This document shows, in pieces, positions 24,968 to 33,077 of a DNA stretch of 33,077 bases. The stretch spans positions 1-33,077 of the forward strand of contig JAGVWS010000003.1 in NCBI GenBank assembly GCA_018304165.1. Direction: 5' to 3'. Source of the stretch: Candidatus Pacearchaeota archaeon (GTDB taxonomy: Archaea; Nanobdellota; Nanobdellia; Pacearchaeales; GW2011-AR1). The notes beneath the pieces are model-generated. The model was not told the DNA's origin. It saw only the letters and a program-made list of their open reading frames with translations, and did not search any database. The translations under genes were made by a program, and so were the position numbers. How positions within the stretch are numbered: the first letter of the stretch is position 1; the number at the start of each line of letters is the position of its first letter.

Positions 24968-25624
24968 ATGGACTGGGACAATTTATACATTAAACATCCA
25001 GAATTTTGCATAAAAGAACTTGCTGAAGAAGTAGTAGACTTTGTGCCATTATTAAAAAAATTACCTGGAAGTGAAAAAGAAAAGAAAGTATATGACTTGG
25101 GATTTGGTGCTGGAAGACATATATTATATCTTGCAAGGTTAGGATACAAAGTTTATGGTGATGACATATCAAACTCTGGTAAGGAAATAACTCAAAAACA
25201 ACTTGATAAAGAAGGATTAAAAGCTAAGCTTGGAATAAGTGATATGACTGTAATTCCTTATAAACATAATTTCTTTGATGCAATAATTAATAGAGGGGTA
25301 ATAACTCATAATACTCTTGATAACATAAAAAAATGTATTTCTGAAATGAATCGCACTATAAAAGTTGGAGGGTTAGTAATGACAACGTTTATATCAACTG
25401 AAAGCTCAGAATACGGAAAAGGAAAGGAAATTGAGCATAACACTTTTGTTCCAGATTCTGGGCCTGAAGAAGGAGTACCACACCACTTTGTTACAAAAGA
25501 AGAAGTTGAAATATTAATGTCATCATTTGAGATGATGAAACTCTACCATTACAAACATAAAGGCTTACTAAAAGTTGGAAATTATGTTTCAGCACACTGG
25601 ATTTATTTTGGGAGAAAAATATAG
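24968..25624 (+). CDS. class I SAM-dependent methyltransferase
   Basis: KKVYDLGFGAGRHILYLARLGYKVYGDDIS; FFDAIINRGVITH; GGLVMTTF. Confidence 0.88.
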   Translation: MDWDNLYIKHPEFCIKELAEEVVDFVPLLKKLPGSEKEKKVYDLGFGAGRHILYLARLGYKVYGDDISNSGKEITQKQLDKEGLKAKLGISDMTVIPYKHNFFDAIINRGVITHNTLDNIKKCISEMNRTIKVGGLVMTTFISTESSEYGKGKEIEHNTFVPDSGPEEGVPHHFVTKEEVEILMSSFEMMKLYHYKHKGLLKVGNYVSAHWIYFGRKI

Positions 25625-25635
25625 AGAGTAATAAT

Positions 25636-26484
25636 ATGGTTTTTAATGGTATGTATTATTTATTGAATGCAAAATGTCCTCATTTATGTAATGGATGTTT
25701 TCTTGATTCTCAAATGAGTTACTCTGCAAGAAATTCTGATCAAGCAATTAGAGATTTAACACAACTAAAAGAAGACTGGAAAAAAATCAGAGTAACAGGA
25801 TCAAATGTTTTAAGATTTCTAAAAATTGAAGAAATATTAAAATTATGCGAACAGGATTATATTCTTGGTGATGTTTTCACAATTAAAAGAGATAAAGAAA
25901 GATTAGAAAGACTAAAAGAATCAGGACTAAAAAGAGTTTTTATAACCAGTTCATACTCTGATAATGTTACAAAAAAAGTTTCATTAGAAGAAGCATCTAA
26001 GGCAATAAAAAAATTAGGACTTGAATTAGCAATAAGTTATATTATGACACATAATAATAAAGGAGAAGTTGCTAATATGGTAGAAGAAGCAATTAGTGTA
26101 AATGCAAATTCAATGCGTTTTATGAGGTATTTACCAACTGATGAAAAACCAAATTCATTGAACCTAACTGATGATGAAGAAAGAGAATTAATTGATAAGA
26201 TATACAAATTAAGATCTGAAATACCTAAAGATAAAATAAAAATATTCATTCATGGACATTTTGGCACAAAATTTCGCCCATCAAAAGGACCAATATGCTT
26301 TGCTGGTGAAGAAATGTTCTTTATAGGTTTAGATAATCTTGTGTACCCTTGCGAATTTTTAATAAATCCAAATAATGTAATGGGAAAATTCTTTGAAGGA
26401 AAAGTAAAAATTGATAGGAAACTATGTGGTTATGAAAATGATGAATGTAAACTTCTACAAATGCATTCTGGAAGAAAGAGATAA
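25636..26484 (+). CDS. radical SAM protein
   Basis: NAKCPHLCNGCF (CX3CX2C); C-terminal CFAGEEMFFIGLDNLVYPCEF...LCGYENDEC auxiliary-cluster-like cysteines. Confidence 0.82.
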   Translation: MVFNGMYYLLNAKCPHLCNGCFLDSQMSYSARNSDQAIRDLTQLKEDWKKIRVTGSNVLRFLKIEEILKLCEQDYILGDVFTIKRDKERLERLKESGLKRVFITSSYSDNVTKKVSLEEASKAIKKLGLELAISYIMTHNNKGEVANMVEEAISVNANSMRFMRYLPTDEKPNSLNLTDDEERELIDKIYKLRSEIPKDKIKIFIHGHFGTKFRPSKGPICFAGEEMFFIGLDNLVYPCEFLINPNNVMGKFFEGKVKIDRKLCGYENDECKLLQMHSGRKR

Positions 26485-26603
26485 TAAAATGTTTGTAAAT
26501 TTTCTTATACAAAACCTTTAAAATCTTTCAGATTTTAAGGATTTGGAATTTAAACCATAAAAAATTCCAAAGCTTAATAAACATATATAAGTTCATTTTA
26601 ATT

Positions 26604-27926
26604 ATGATAAAAAAAACTGAAACAGAAAAGGAAGAACATTATACATCAATAGCCGACGCCCTGCGTCAAGGCTCTGGAAGAGTAGCAGTGCGCGGCTGGG
26701 TTTATCGCGAGAGGGGAAGCAACGAAATGAAATTCATAGTACTAAGAGATTCCAGCAATGTAATACAATGCGTGCTCAAGAAGGAGAAGTTCACTAAGCA
26801 ATGGGCAGATATAGACAAGATAAGAATTGAATCATCGCTTGAAATATGGGGAGAGATAAAGAAGGATGAAAGAGCACCGACGGGGTATGAAATAGTGGCT
26901 GATAAAATCACTATAGTGCACATCGCTGAAGAATTCCCTATAAACAAGGACTTGAATGAAGAGTTGCTGGGAGACAGAAGGCATTTATGGCTTAGAAGCA
27001 GAAAAATGACAGCTATATTGAAAATACGCTCAACAGTATTTCATGCTATAAGAGAATATTTCGAAAGCAAAAAATTCTACGAATTCCATAGCCCCTTCCT
27101 GATTCCGGGCGGGGCTGAAGACGGGCCGACGATGTTTGAGGTAAACTACTTCAAGAAGAAGATGTACCTTGCACAGACATGGCAGTTATACGCTGAATCA
27201 GCAATATTCTCTCTTGAAAAAATCTTTACCATTGCTCCCAGCTTCAGAGCTGAAGAAAGCAAGACAAGCAGACATCTAACAGAATACTGGCACGCAGAAA
27301 TGGAAATAGCATGGGCAGGCTTGAAAGAAATAATGAATTATGCAGAAGAATTAGTTAAGCATGTGATAAAGAGAGTGATTGATAATAACAAAGAAGAGCT
27401 GAAAATATTGGAAAGAGATGTAAAGAAGCTTGAGCCATCGCTAAAAAAATCCTTTCCAAGAGTAACTTATGATGAAGTGCTCAAGGAATTAAAGAGCAGG
27501 CACAGAATGGAAGTGGCATGGGGAAAGGACTTGAGAACTATTGAAGAAGAAAAATTCATGTCATTACACGATACTCCGGTATTCGTAACTCATTATCCAA
27601 AAGACACAATGGCATTCTACAAGCCACGCGACCCCAAAAATCCGAAGGTAGCATTATGCTTTGACATGCTTGGGCCAGAAGGAAATGGAGAAATAATAGG
27701 AGGAAGCGAGAGGGACATGGATGTTGAAGACATGAAAAAAAGCCTGAAAGCAAAAGGGGAAAAAATAGAAGATTATTCTTATTATTTTGATACGCGACGC
27801 TATGGAAACATCCCGCATGGAGGATTCGGAATGGGAACTGAAAGATTAATAAAATGGATATGCGGACTAGAAAGCATTAAAGACGCAATAGCATTCCCAA
27901 GAACACAAGGAAGAATGATACCGTAA
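26604..27926 (+). CDS. asnS: asparaginyl-tRNA synthetase
   Basis: PGGAEDGPTMFEVNYF, YLAQTWQLYAESAI, motif 2 FRAEESKTSRHLTEYWHAEMEIAW, motif 3 PHGGFGMGTERLIKWICGLESIKDAIAFPRTQGRMIP. Confidence 0.93.
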   Translation: MIKKTETEKEEHYTSIADALRQGSGRVAVRGWVYRERGSNEMKFIVLRDSSNVIQCVLKKEKFTKQWADIDKIRIESSLEIWGEIKKDERAPTGYEIVADKITIVHIAEEFPINKDLNEELLGDRRHLWLRSRKMTAILKIRSTVFHAIREYFESKKFYEFHSPFLIPGGAEDGPTMFEVNYFKKKMYLAQTWQLYAESAIFSLEKIFTIAPSFRAEESKTSRHLTEYWHAEMEIAWAGLKEIMNYAEELVKHVIKRVIDNNKEELKILERDVKKLEPSLKKSFPRVTYDEVLKELKSRHRMEVAWGKDLRTIEEEKFMSLHDTPVFVTHYPKDTMAFYKPRDPKNPKVALCFDMLGPEGNGEIIGGSERDMDVEDMKKSLKAKGEKIEDYSYYFDTRRYGNIPHGGFGMGTERLIKWICGLESIKDAIAFPRTQGRMIP

Positions 27927-28031
27927 AGAAAAATCATTAAAAACTTTTGTTAATGTTGTAATCCTTACAGCTTTTATCAACTTTTGATTAGTATTATAAA
28001 CTTTTAAATATCATAGCTGCCTTGATTAACC

Positions 28032-28223
28032 ATGGCTAAGAAGATTGAAAAGAAGAAAGAATCATGGTTATCATTCATTATTGGAATACCATTGTCCTTG
28101 ATTATACATTATTTTACATTCGCAAAACTTAACATTCATCCAACATGGCACTTAGTGATAGGGCTAATATTGTTCATGGCAACAAGCACAGTGATAGCGA
28201 TGATAGTAAAAAAGTTCTCCTAA
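28032..28223 (+). CDS. small two-TM membrane protein
   Basis: FIIGIPLSLIIHYFTF and HLVIGLILFMATSTVIAMIV. Confidence 0.65.
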   Translation: MAKKIEKKKESWLSFIIGIPLSLIIHYFTFAKLNIHPTWHLVIGLILFMATSTVIAMIVKKFS

Positions 28224-28229
28224 CTTAAT

Positions 28230-29051
28230 ATGAAGAAGAGTTATCATCTTGGAATCTTTCTTGAAGGTGGTGGAATAAGAACATTTTATGGCGGGGGAGT
28301 AATTGATGGATTGAAGAAGGTGAGTGTTAAACCCGATTTTTATTGCGGTATAAGCGCATCAGCTGGGACAATATTTGGAAACATGTTTAATTGTAATAAA
28401 GCAATAATTGACATATTTGGAAAAAAGTGTAACAATAATTCTAAAAACTTTTATTTTTTCAGAAAACCTCATTTTCCTCACAACGCAATGATGGAAGGTG
28501 CACTACTAGAAATATTTAAGAAACACATAAAGAATCCAAATAATAAAGAAGAGTGGGGAATAACAAGTGGGATAACTCCAAAAGATAATTCTTATCTAAA
28601 AACACACTTAGTGCTATACTTAATGGTATTAAAGAATGTTTTTCATATTAATTTATTCAAAATTTTCAGAAGAATATTTGAAGTAAAAGAAGAAAGAGTA
28701 AGTTCTGATAATAACCTAAGCAGCAGAGAGATAGTTAATTTCATAATGGGAAGTTCGAGTATTTACCCCTTCATAAAACCACATTATTACATGGGAAAAT
28801 TGTTATTAGAAGCAAACTGTTTAGACCTGGATTATGAAAAATGCTTGAGTGATTGCAAGAAAGGAATAATAATTTATAACCGAGAAGGAAAGAGTTACAT
28901 AAAAGATAATATTTTACACTTTTACTCATCACAAAAACTAGAATGGAACATACTTGACTATACTAGTAAAGAAAAACTTCAAGAATTAAGAAAAATAGGA
29001 ATTAGCGAAGCGAAAAAGCAAAAAGAAATGATAAAAAAGTTTATTTTTTAG
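28230..29051 (+). CDS. patatin-like phospholipase-fold protein
   Basis: LGIFLEGGGIRTFYGGGVIDGL (oxyanion loop), CGISASAGT (GxSxG). Confidence 0.82.
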   Translation: MKKSYHLGIFLEGGGIRTFYGGGVIDGLKKVSVKPDFYCGISASAGTIFGNMFNCNKAIIDIFGKKCNNNSKNFYFFRKPHFPHNAMMEGALLEIFKKHIKNPNNKEEWGITSGITPKDNSYLKTHLVLYLMVLKNVFHINLFKIFRRIFEVKEERVSSDNNLSSREIVNFIMGSSSIYPFIKPHYYMGKLLLEANCLDLDYEKCLSDCKKGIIIYNREGKSYIKDNILHFYSSQKLEWNILDYTSKEKLQELRKIGISEAKKQKEMIKKFIF

Positions 29052-29530
29052 CCATCTTCCATACTTCTTCAAAATATTTCCTATATTTATCCGCTACTTG
29101 TTTGCTATGAACCAAGAAAGCAACGGGGCTATCACCCCAAACAAGAATTACAATGTTATTATTATGGATGTTAATGTTAGTCGGAAAATTGATGTTAGAA
29201 AATTTGTAATGGTAGAGTTTTAATTTAGAAAAGTCATCATCCATCTAACTTTTTAGTTTCAGGTTTCATAATAATTTTAGCAACAACTTTCTTTTCGGCT
29301 CTTCTAAGATGAAAATTCTTAAAGAAAATTTGAATTTTTTCATCAGCGAACTCTTCAGGGCCAATACCAAAAGCTAAGTATTCATCACCTGGCTTTAGAT
29401 TATTAAGGATTTCATTATAAAGCGTTTTCCAACCCTCAAAACCAACATAAACTTTAGCCTCCTGATTTTCTAAATGGCCTTTTTGCAAATCAACTAACCC
29501 TGCAATGACCTTTTTAGCATCATTTTCCAT
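29041..29530 (-). pseudogene. TrmB-like regulator C-terminal relic, split in two frames
   Basis: 97-aa ORF (AKVYVGFEGWKTLYNEILNNLKPGDEYLAFGIG) continues in another frame as the 67-aa ORF (FPTNINIHNNNIVILVWGDSPVAFLVHSKQVADKYRKYFEEVW); HTH part missing. Confidence 0.65.
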
Positions 29531-29811
29531 ATTATTAATTTCATCCTTTTTGGTTTTAATATCCTAACAGACATTTTTTGTTTAACTTCAATTCCATCAA
29601 TTGATTTAAGAATTATCTCAAAATTATCAAAGATATAACTTTGATAAGCTCTTCCACCAATTCTTATTATTTCTCCCTTCTCATTATGCGGTATATTGAG
29701 TCTTAAAGAATCACTATAATTTAAGATTGTGTGCGGGCTTCCAGTATCCACAATAAATTTAGAAGAAACGGCAGCGTGAAAGAATGAGTAAGCGAGCAGG
29801 GGAGTATACAA
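29494..29811 (-). pseudogene. retropepsin-like aspartic protease fragment
   Basis: KFIVDTGSPHTILNYSDSLRLNIP...IIRIGGRAYQSYIFDNFEIIL. Confidence 0.55.
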
Positions 29812-29850
29812 ATCCTTATTAATAGTTTAGGTGATTAGCCGTTTTCCGCA

Positions 29851-30615
29851 CTAAACTAGCCTCCTTATTGTTATATCAAATAGCAGGTTAAAAATACTTT
29901 CGTTTCTATGATTAAATCGAAACTCCATTTCTTTTAGGTAGAATGGATAGTTTGTTTTGTTAATCCCATGATACTTGTGGAATCTCTCTTTAGCATAACT
30001 CCAGAATCCTTCTATCCCATTAATATGATTACGCCCATTAGCAAATTCGTCTTCATGATGCTTGATAATATTGTGTTTACCATACTGCTCTAAACTTGCA
30101 TAGCTCTTCCATCCTTCAGTGTAGAACACTGAACCTTTGTTAGTCTTGTTCTTTATTTCATTCATTAAGGTGTCTGCACTAGCATTTGGCACTATCACTG
30201 TATGAACCTTTCCTCGTCGCTCTAAGATGCCAAATGCTATGGCTTTGTTATTAGCTCCTCTTCCTCTCTTGCCCTTTCTTCTTCCTCCCAAATAAGTTTC
30301 ATCTAACTCTAATTCTCCATCTAACTTTTTAGTTTCCTTATTGCAGTAATCTGCAATAAGCTTTCTGAAGCTCATAAACTTTGATTGAACGGTCTTATAA
30401 TTAATTCCCAGTTCTTTAGCAGTCTTTCTTGCAGATAATTCTAAATAAAAGTAGTAAAGAATTTGCAAGTCTGATTTGAGCTTCCTGATAGAATAATACT
30501 TCTTACAATTTTTACACTTAACTCTGTTATCTTTAAGTTTGTAAAGTCCATAATCACCACAAAATAAGCACTTTTTACCCTCAAAATACTTGCGTGCAAC
30601 ACCCTTTATCATCAA
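29851..30615 (-). CDS. IS1595-family (ISXO2-like) transposase
   Basis: Zn ribbon CLFCGDYGLYKLKDNRVKCKNCKKYYSIR; LELDETYLGGRRKGKRGRGANNK; FWSYAKERFHKYHGI; FRFNHR. Confidence 0.92.
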   Translation of the reverse strand: MMIKGVARKYFEGKKCLFCGDYGLYKLKDNRVKCKNCKKYYSIRKLKSDLQILYYFYLELSARKTAKELGINYKTVQSKFMSFRKLIADYCNKETKKLDGELELDETYLGGRRKGKRGRGANNKAIAFGILERRGKVHTVIVPNASADTLMNEIKNKTNKGSVFYTEGWKSYASLEQYGKHNIIKHHEDEFANGRNHINGIEGFWSYAKERFHKYHGINKTNYPFYLKEMEFRFNHRNESIFNLLFDITIRRLV

Positions 30616-30707
30616 TATCGTCGTAGTTTAGCTAATTACCTAAGTTATGACTGAAAATTAGTCACTACAAAATCTATCGAATACAAAATCGAAGCATTTA
30701 TATACTC

Positions 30708-30730
30708 GTAATGCCTATTATAGGCATTAC
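30708..30730. repeat. perfect inverted repeat upstream of IS1634-like transposase
   Basis: GTAATGCCTA-TTA-TAGGCATTAC. Confidence 0.9.
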
Positions 30731-30837
30731 AATGAATTGATGGGCAACCAGTTAAAAAGGTATTTGCCAATAAAATCAGTGTACAGAGTGTAAAACAAAG
30801 TTTAGATGTTCTGGCAATAGATAAAATTGCTGAAGAT

Positions 30838-31959
30838 TTGAATATCAAAGATTTAGAAAATCCTTATGTTCTTTCTCTAATTTATTCACAATTGTTAGAA
30901 AACAAAAGTATAAACAAACTTGAAAGTTGGATGAAGTACACAGAAATACCTTATCTGTTAGGCTTTGATAAAGTATCTGTTAAAAATCTTTATGAATCAT
31001 TATCTGATGTCAATGAAAAAGATTTTGAAAAGGTAAATGAAAAAATGTTTTTTATTTTTAACAAATATGAAGATATTTCTAAAGCCACAATTATTGATGT
31101 AACAGATACTTATTTTGCTGGAAGCAAAATAAATATTAAAAAAAGAAAAGGGAAAGATAAGAAAATAAGCAAATTAACTCAAATAGGTTTAGCAGTTTCT
31201 TTTGAGAATGGATTTCCAATTTTTCATAAACAATATCATGGAAATCTTTCTGGAATGGACCTAAAAAATAAGAAAATAGCGTCGATAATTATGGATAGGG
31301 GAATGCTTTCTAAAGAAAATATAGAGATGGCTTTAGAGTTAAAATTTAAAATTATTGCAGGTTTAAGAAAAAATTCTGCTTTAACTAAAACCTTTATTGA
31401 ACCAATAAAACGGGATGATATTTACTCTGCAAAATGCAGAGTTCCTTTAAAAAAGACAACTGTTTTCATAAAAGAATTTGATTATATGAAGGGGAAATTA
31501 ATAGTTGTTTACAATCCTGCTTTAGAAGTTGTGAAAAAAGAGATAAATTTTGAAAAAGAACTCGAAAGTAATTTTGATATAGGATATTCGTTAATTTACC
31601 ATAATACAAAATATTCTTCTGCGCAAGTTGTAAAAAGATATTATAATAAAGATATGATTGAAAGAGCATTTAAACAATTAAAAGGAGTTCTAAGTTTAAG
31701 ACCGATAAGAGTTTGGCTTTCAAATCATGTCGCAGGGCATATAAAAATTTGTTATCTTGCATATGCAATTTTATCTTTGATGAATTATAAATTGAAAAAA
31801 TTAGATATCTCTGCAGTTGAAGCTCTAGAATCTTTGAAATACGGCTATAAAGTAACTCTGAAAGATTCTACTTCAAATCATGAATGGAGCATTCATGTTC
31901 CTCTTGAACCTAAACAGAAAAAAATATTAAAAAAATTAAATGTAATGCCTAAAAACTAG
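30838..31959 (+). CDS. IS4/IS1634-type transposase, N-terminally truncated
   Basis: IIDVTDTYFAGSK, IIMDRGMLSKENIEMAL, KDMIERAFKQLKGVLSLRPIRVWLSNHVAGHIKICYLAY; frame stays open upstream only to 30736. Confidence 0.85.
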   Translation: MNIKDLENPYVLSLIYSQLLENKSINKLESWMKYTEIPYLLGFDKVSVKNLYESLSDVNEKDFEKVNEKMFFIFNKYEDISKATIIDVTDTYFAGSKINIKKRKGKDKKISKLTQIGLAVSFENGFPIFHKQYHGNLSGMDLKNKKIASIIMDRGMLSKENIEMALELKFKIIAGLRKNSALTKTFIEPIKRDDIYSAKCRVPLKKTTVFIKEFDYMKGKLIVVYNPALEVVKKEINFEKELESNFDIGYSLIYHNTKYSSAQVVKRYYNKDMIERAFKQLKGVLSLRPIRVWLSNHVAGHIKICYLAYAILSLMNYKLKKLDISAVEALESLKYGYKVTLKDSTSNHEWSIHVPLEPKQKKILKKLNVMPKN

Positions 31960-32016
31960 GGCAAACTCAGGTATGCGGATTTTACCTAATCACCTAGTTT
32001 AAATCTGAGATTTTTA

Positions 32017-32562
32017 ATGACTGATGCAGTTGTTAAGGATATAACTGAAAAAAGAATAGAAAATGCCTTTCCTTTAAGGATATGGGGAGAACACTCAAGA
32101 AATCTGGCCTGCTCTTATGAATTAAACTCTGATGATAATGCTACTTTGAGATTGCTTGAAAATGGCGGAATAGGTCATATAGAGCTTTTATCTGTGGAAG
32201 AAAAACCTTTTAGGAGGGACTTTTTATATTCAAGAACTTGGGAAGGCGGTCATGTAATTACAGCCAGAGGTTATGTCTATGATGGAGAGGTGGAAGTTTA
32301 TTCATGGAAAGGAAGAGATCCTTCATTACAATTAAACAGGGAAGAAAGAAGAGTTGTTTTTGAATTAGCAAGAGTTAGTATGTATCATGTTGGAAAAAGG
32401 AGAGGGCTATGCGAACCTCCGCCAAAAAAAGAGCCAGCAACACTTGATGAAGCGATGATTAGGCATTGGGAAAGAATAAGATTATTATCACTAAGACCTA
32501 TGACTCTGGATGACCTTGAAAAGTTCTATGACTTATTAAGAGATAATGTTCCAAGATACTGA
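32017..32562 (+). CDS. hypothetical protein, 181 aa
   Basis: Long ORF with charged residues, no family recognised. Confidence 0.65.
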   Translation: MTDAVVKDITEKRIENAFPLRIWGEHSRNLACSYELNSDDNATLRLLENGGIGHIELLSVEEKPFRRDFLYSRTWEGGHVITARGYVYDGEVEVYSWKGRDPSLQLNREERRVVFELARVSMYHVGKRRGLCEPPPKKEPATLDEAMIRHWERIRLLSLRPMTLDDLEKFYDLLRDNVPRY

Positions 32563-32912
32563 AAAATAATTATCCCTTCAGTTGTTTTCATTATCTTCTT
32601 GTATTTTTAAGTAACAACAATCAAATCTTGACAATATTTAAATAGTTCTTCTGATTCTGGATTTGGTTGGTTTAATAGGATTTATTGGAGGTTGGCTTAA
32701 TAGGCCTTATTAAGGGCTGATTTAAGTGACTTAATTTTAAATTATAGCTGATAAAAACTATTGCCTGAAGCCCTACTCTATTAATTGATCTTGGTACCGG
32801 CTTGAAACGATAAAAACAGGATGTTATTGAAGATGATGATGCATGATTGTGCATGTTTCGTTTCGCCTTACTGATAACTTCTTCTTAAAGAACCAACCAA
32901 GGTTTGGTTTTC

Positions 32913-32930
32913 CCGTCGGGACCTCGACGG
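32913..32930. other. GC-rich stem-loop next to a T-run
   Basis: CCGTCG-GGACCT-CGACGG followed by caaacttttt. Confidence 0.5.
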
Positions 32931-33077
32931 CAAACTTTTTGCAGCATTTTTAAGTGTTTAAAAATATAATATAAAATCCAGTATCTCCGCATGAGTGTTG
33001 GAACTATAAAATTAATCCAAAAAGCTTAAATAGTTAAGATATCTATTAGATATATGAAGATTATTAAGTTAAATTCT

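Larger units (their letters stand above)
29829..31995. mobile_element. composite/nested insertion bounded by inverted ends, putative 5-bp TSD
   Basis: AGGTGATTAG at 29829-29838 and CTAATCACCT at 31986-31995, each flanked outside by AGTTT (29824-29828; 31996-32000). Confidence 0.55.

Noticed and set aside
29240-30336. 21-bp identity (tccatctaactttttagtttc) between the TrmB relic (29240-29260) and the IS1595 transposase gene (30316-30336)
   Set aside because: Longer than expected by chance, but it encodes ETKKLDG in both contexts and no mechanism is evident; recorded only as a curiosity.
1-33077. CRISPR array or cas genes
   Set aside because: No regularly spaced repeats and no Cas-like ORFs seen.

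Overview
Archaeal chromosome segment, probably DPANN-like: intron-containing tRNAs, GatDE, archaeal-type aaRS genes, TrmB regulators, tiny membrane proteins. The left part carries an IS630-type transposase and two genes between 60-bp perfect direct repeats. One repeat copy runs into the T-arm of an intron-bearing tRNA-Glu whose 3' end is not contiguous. The middle part is mostly housekeeping: a YchF-like GTPase with TGS domain, TrpRS, GatD, a GatE that appears to lack the GAD insertion, two toxin-antitoxin pairs, a SleB-like hydrolase and a membrane protein with a cyclase-like domain. The most unusual region is about 18.6-27.9 kb. It holds four class II aaRS genes (two AspRS-like, one divergent AsnRS-like, one canonical AsnRS) interleaved with an amidohydrolase carrying a Cys4 insertion, two SAM methyltransferases (one frameshifted at a C6 run), a tRNA-Asn with a C2:A71 acceptor mismatch lying inside the operon, and a radical SAM protein. 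I propose this as a candidate undescribed tRNA/aaRS-dependent modification or biosynthesis locus; the function is inference. The right end has a patatin-like protein, gene relics (TrmB-like, retropepsin-like) and an IS1595/IS1634-like composite insertion. No CRISPR array or rRNA was seen. All calls come from reading motifs by eye, with no database search.
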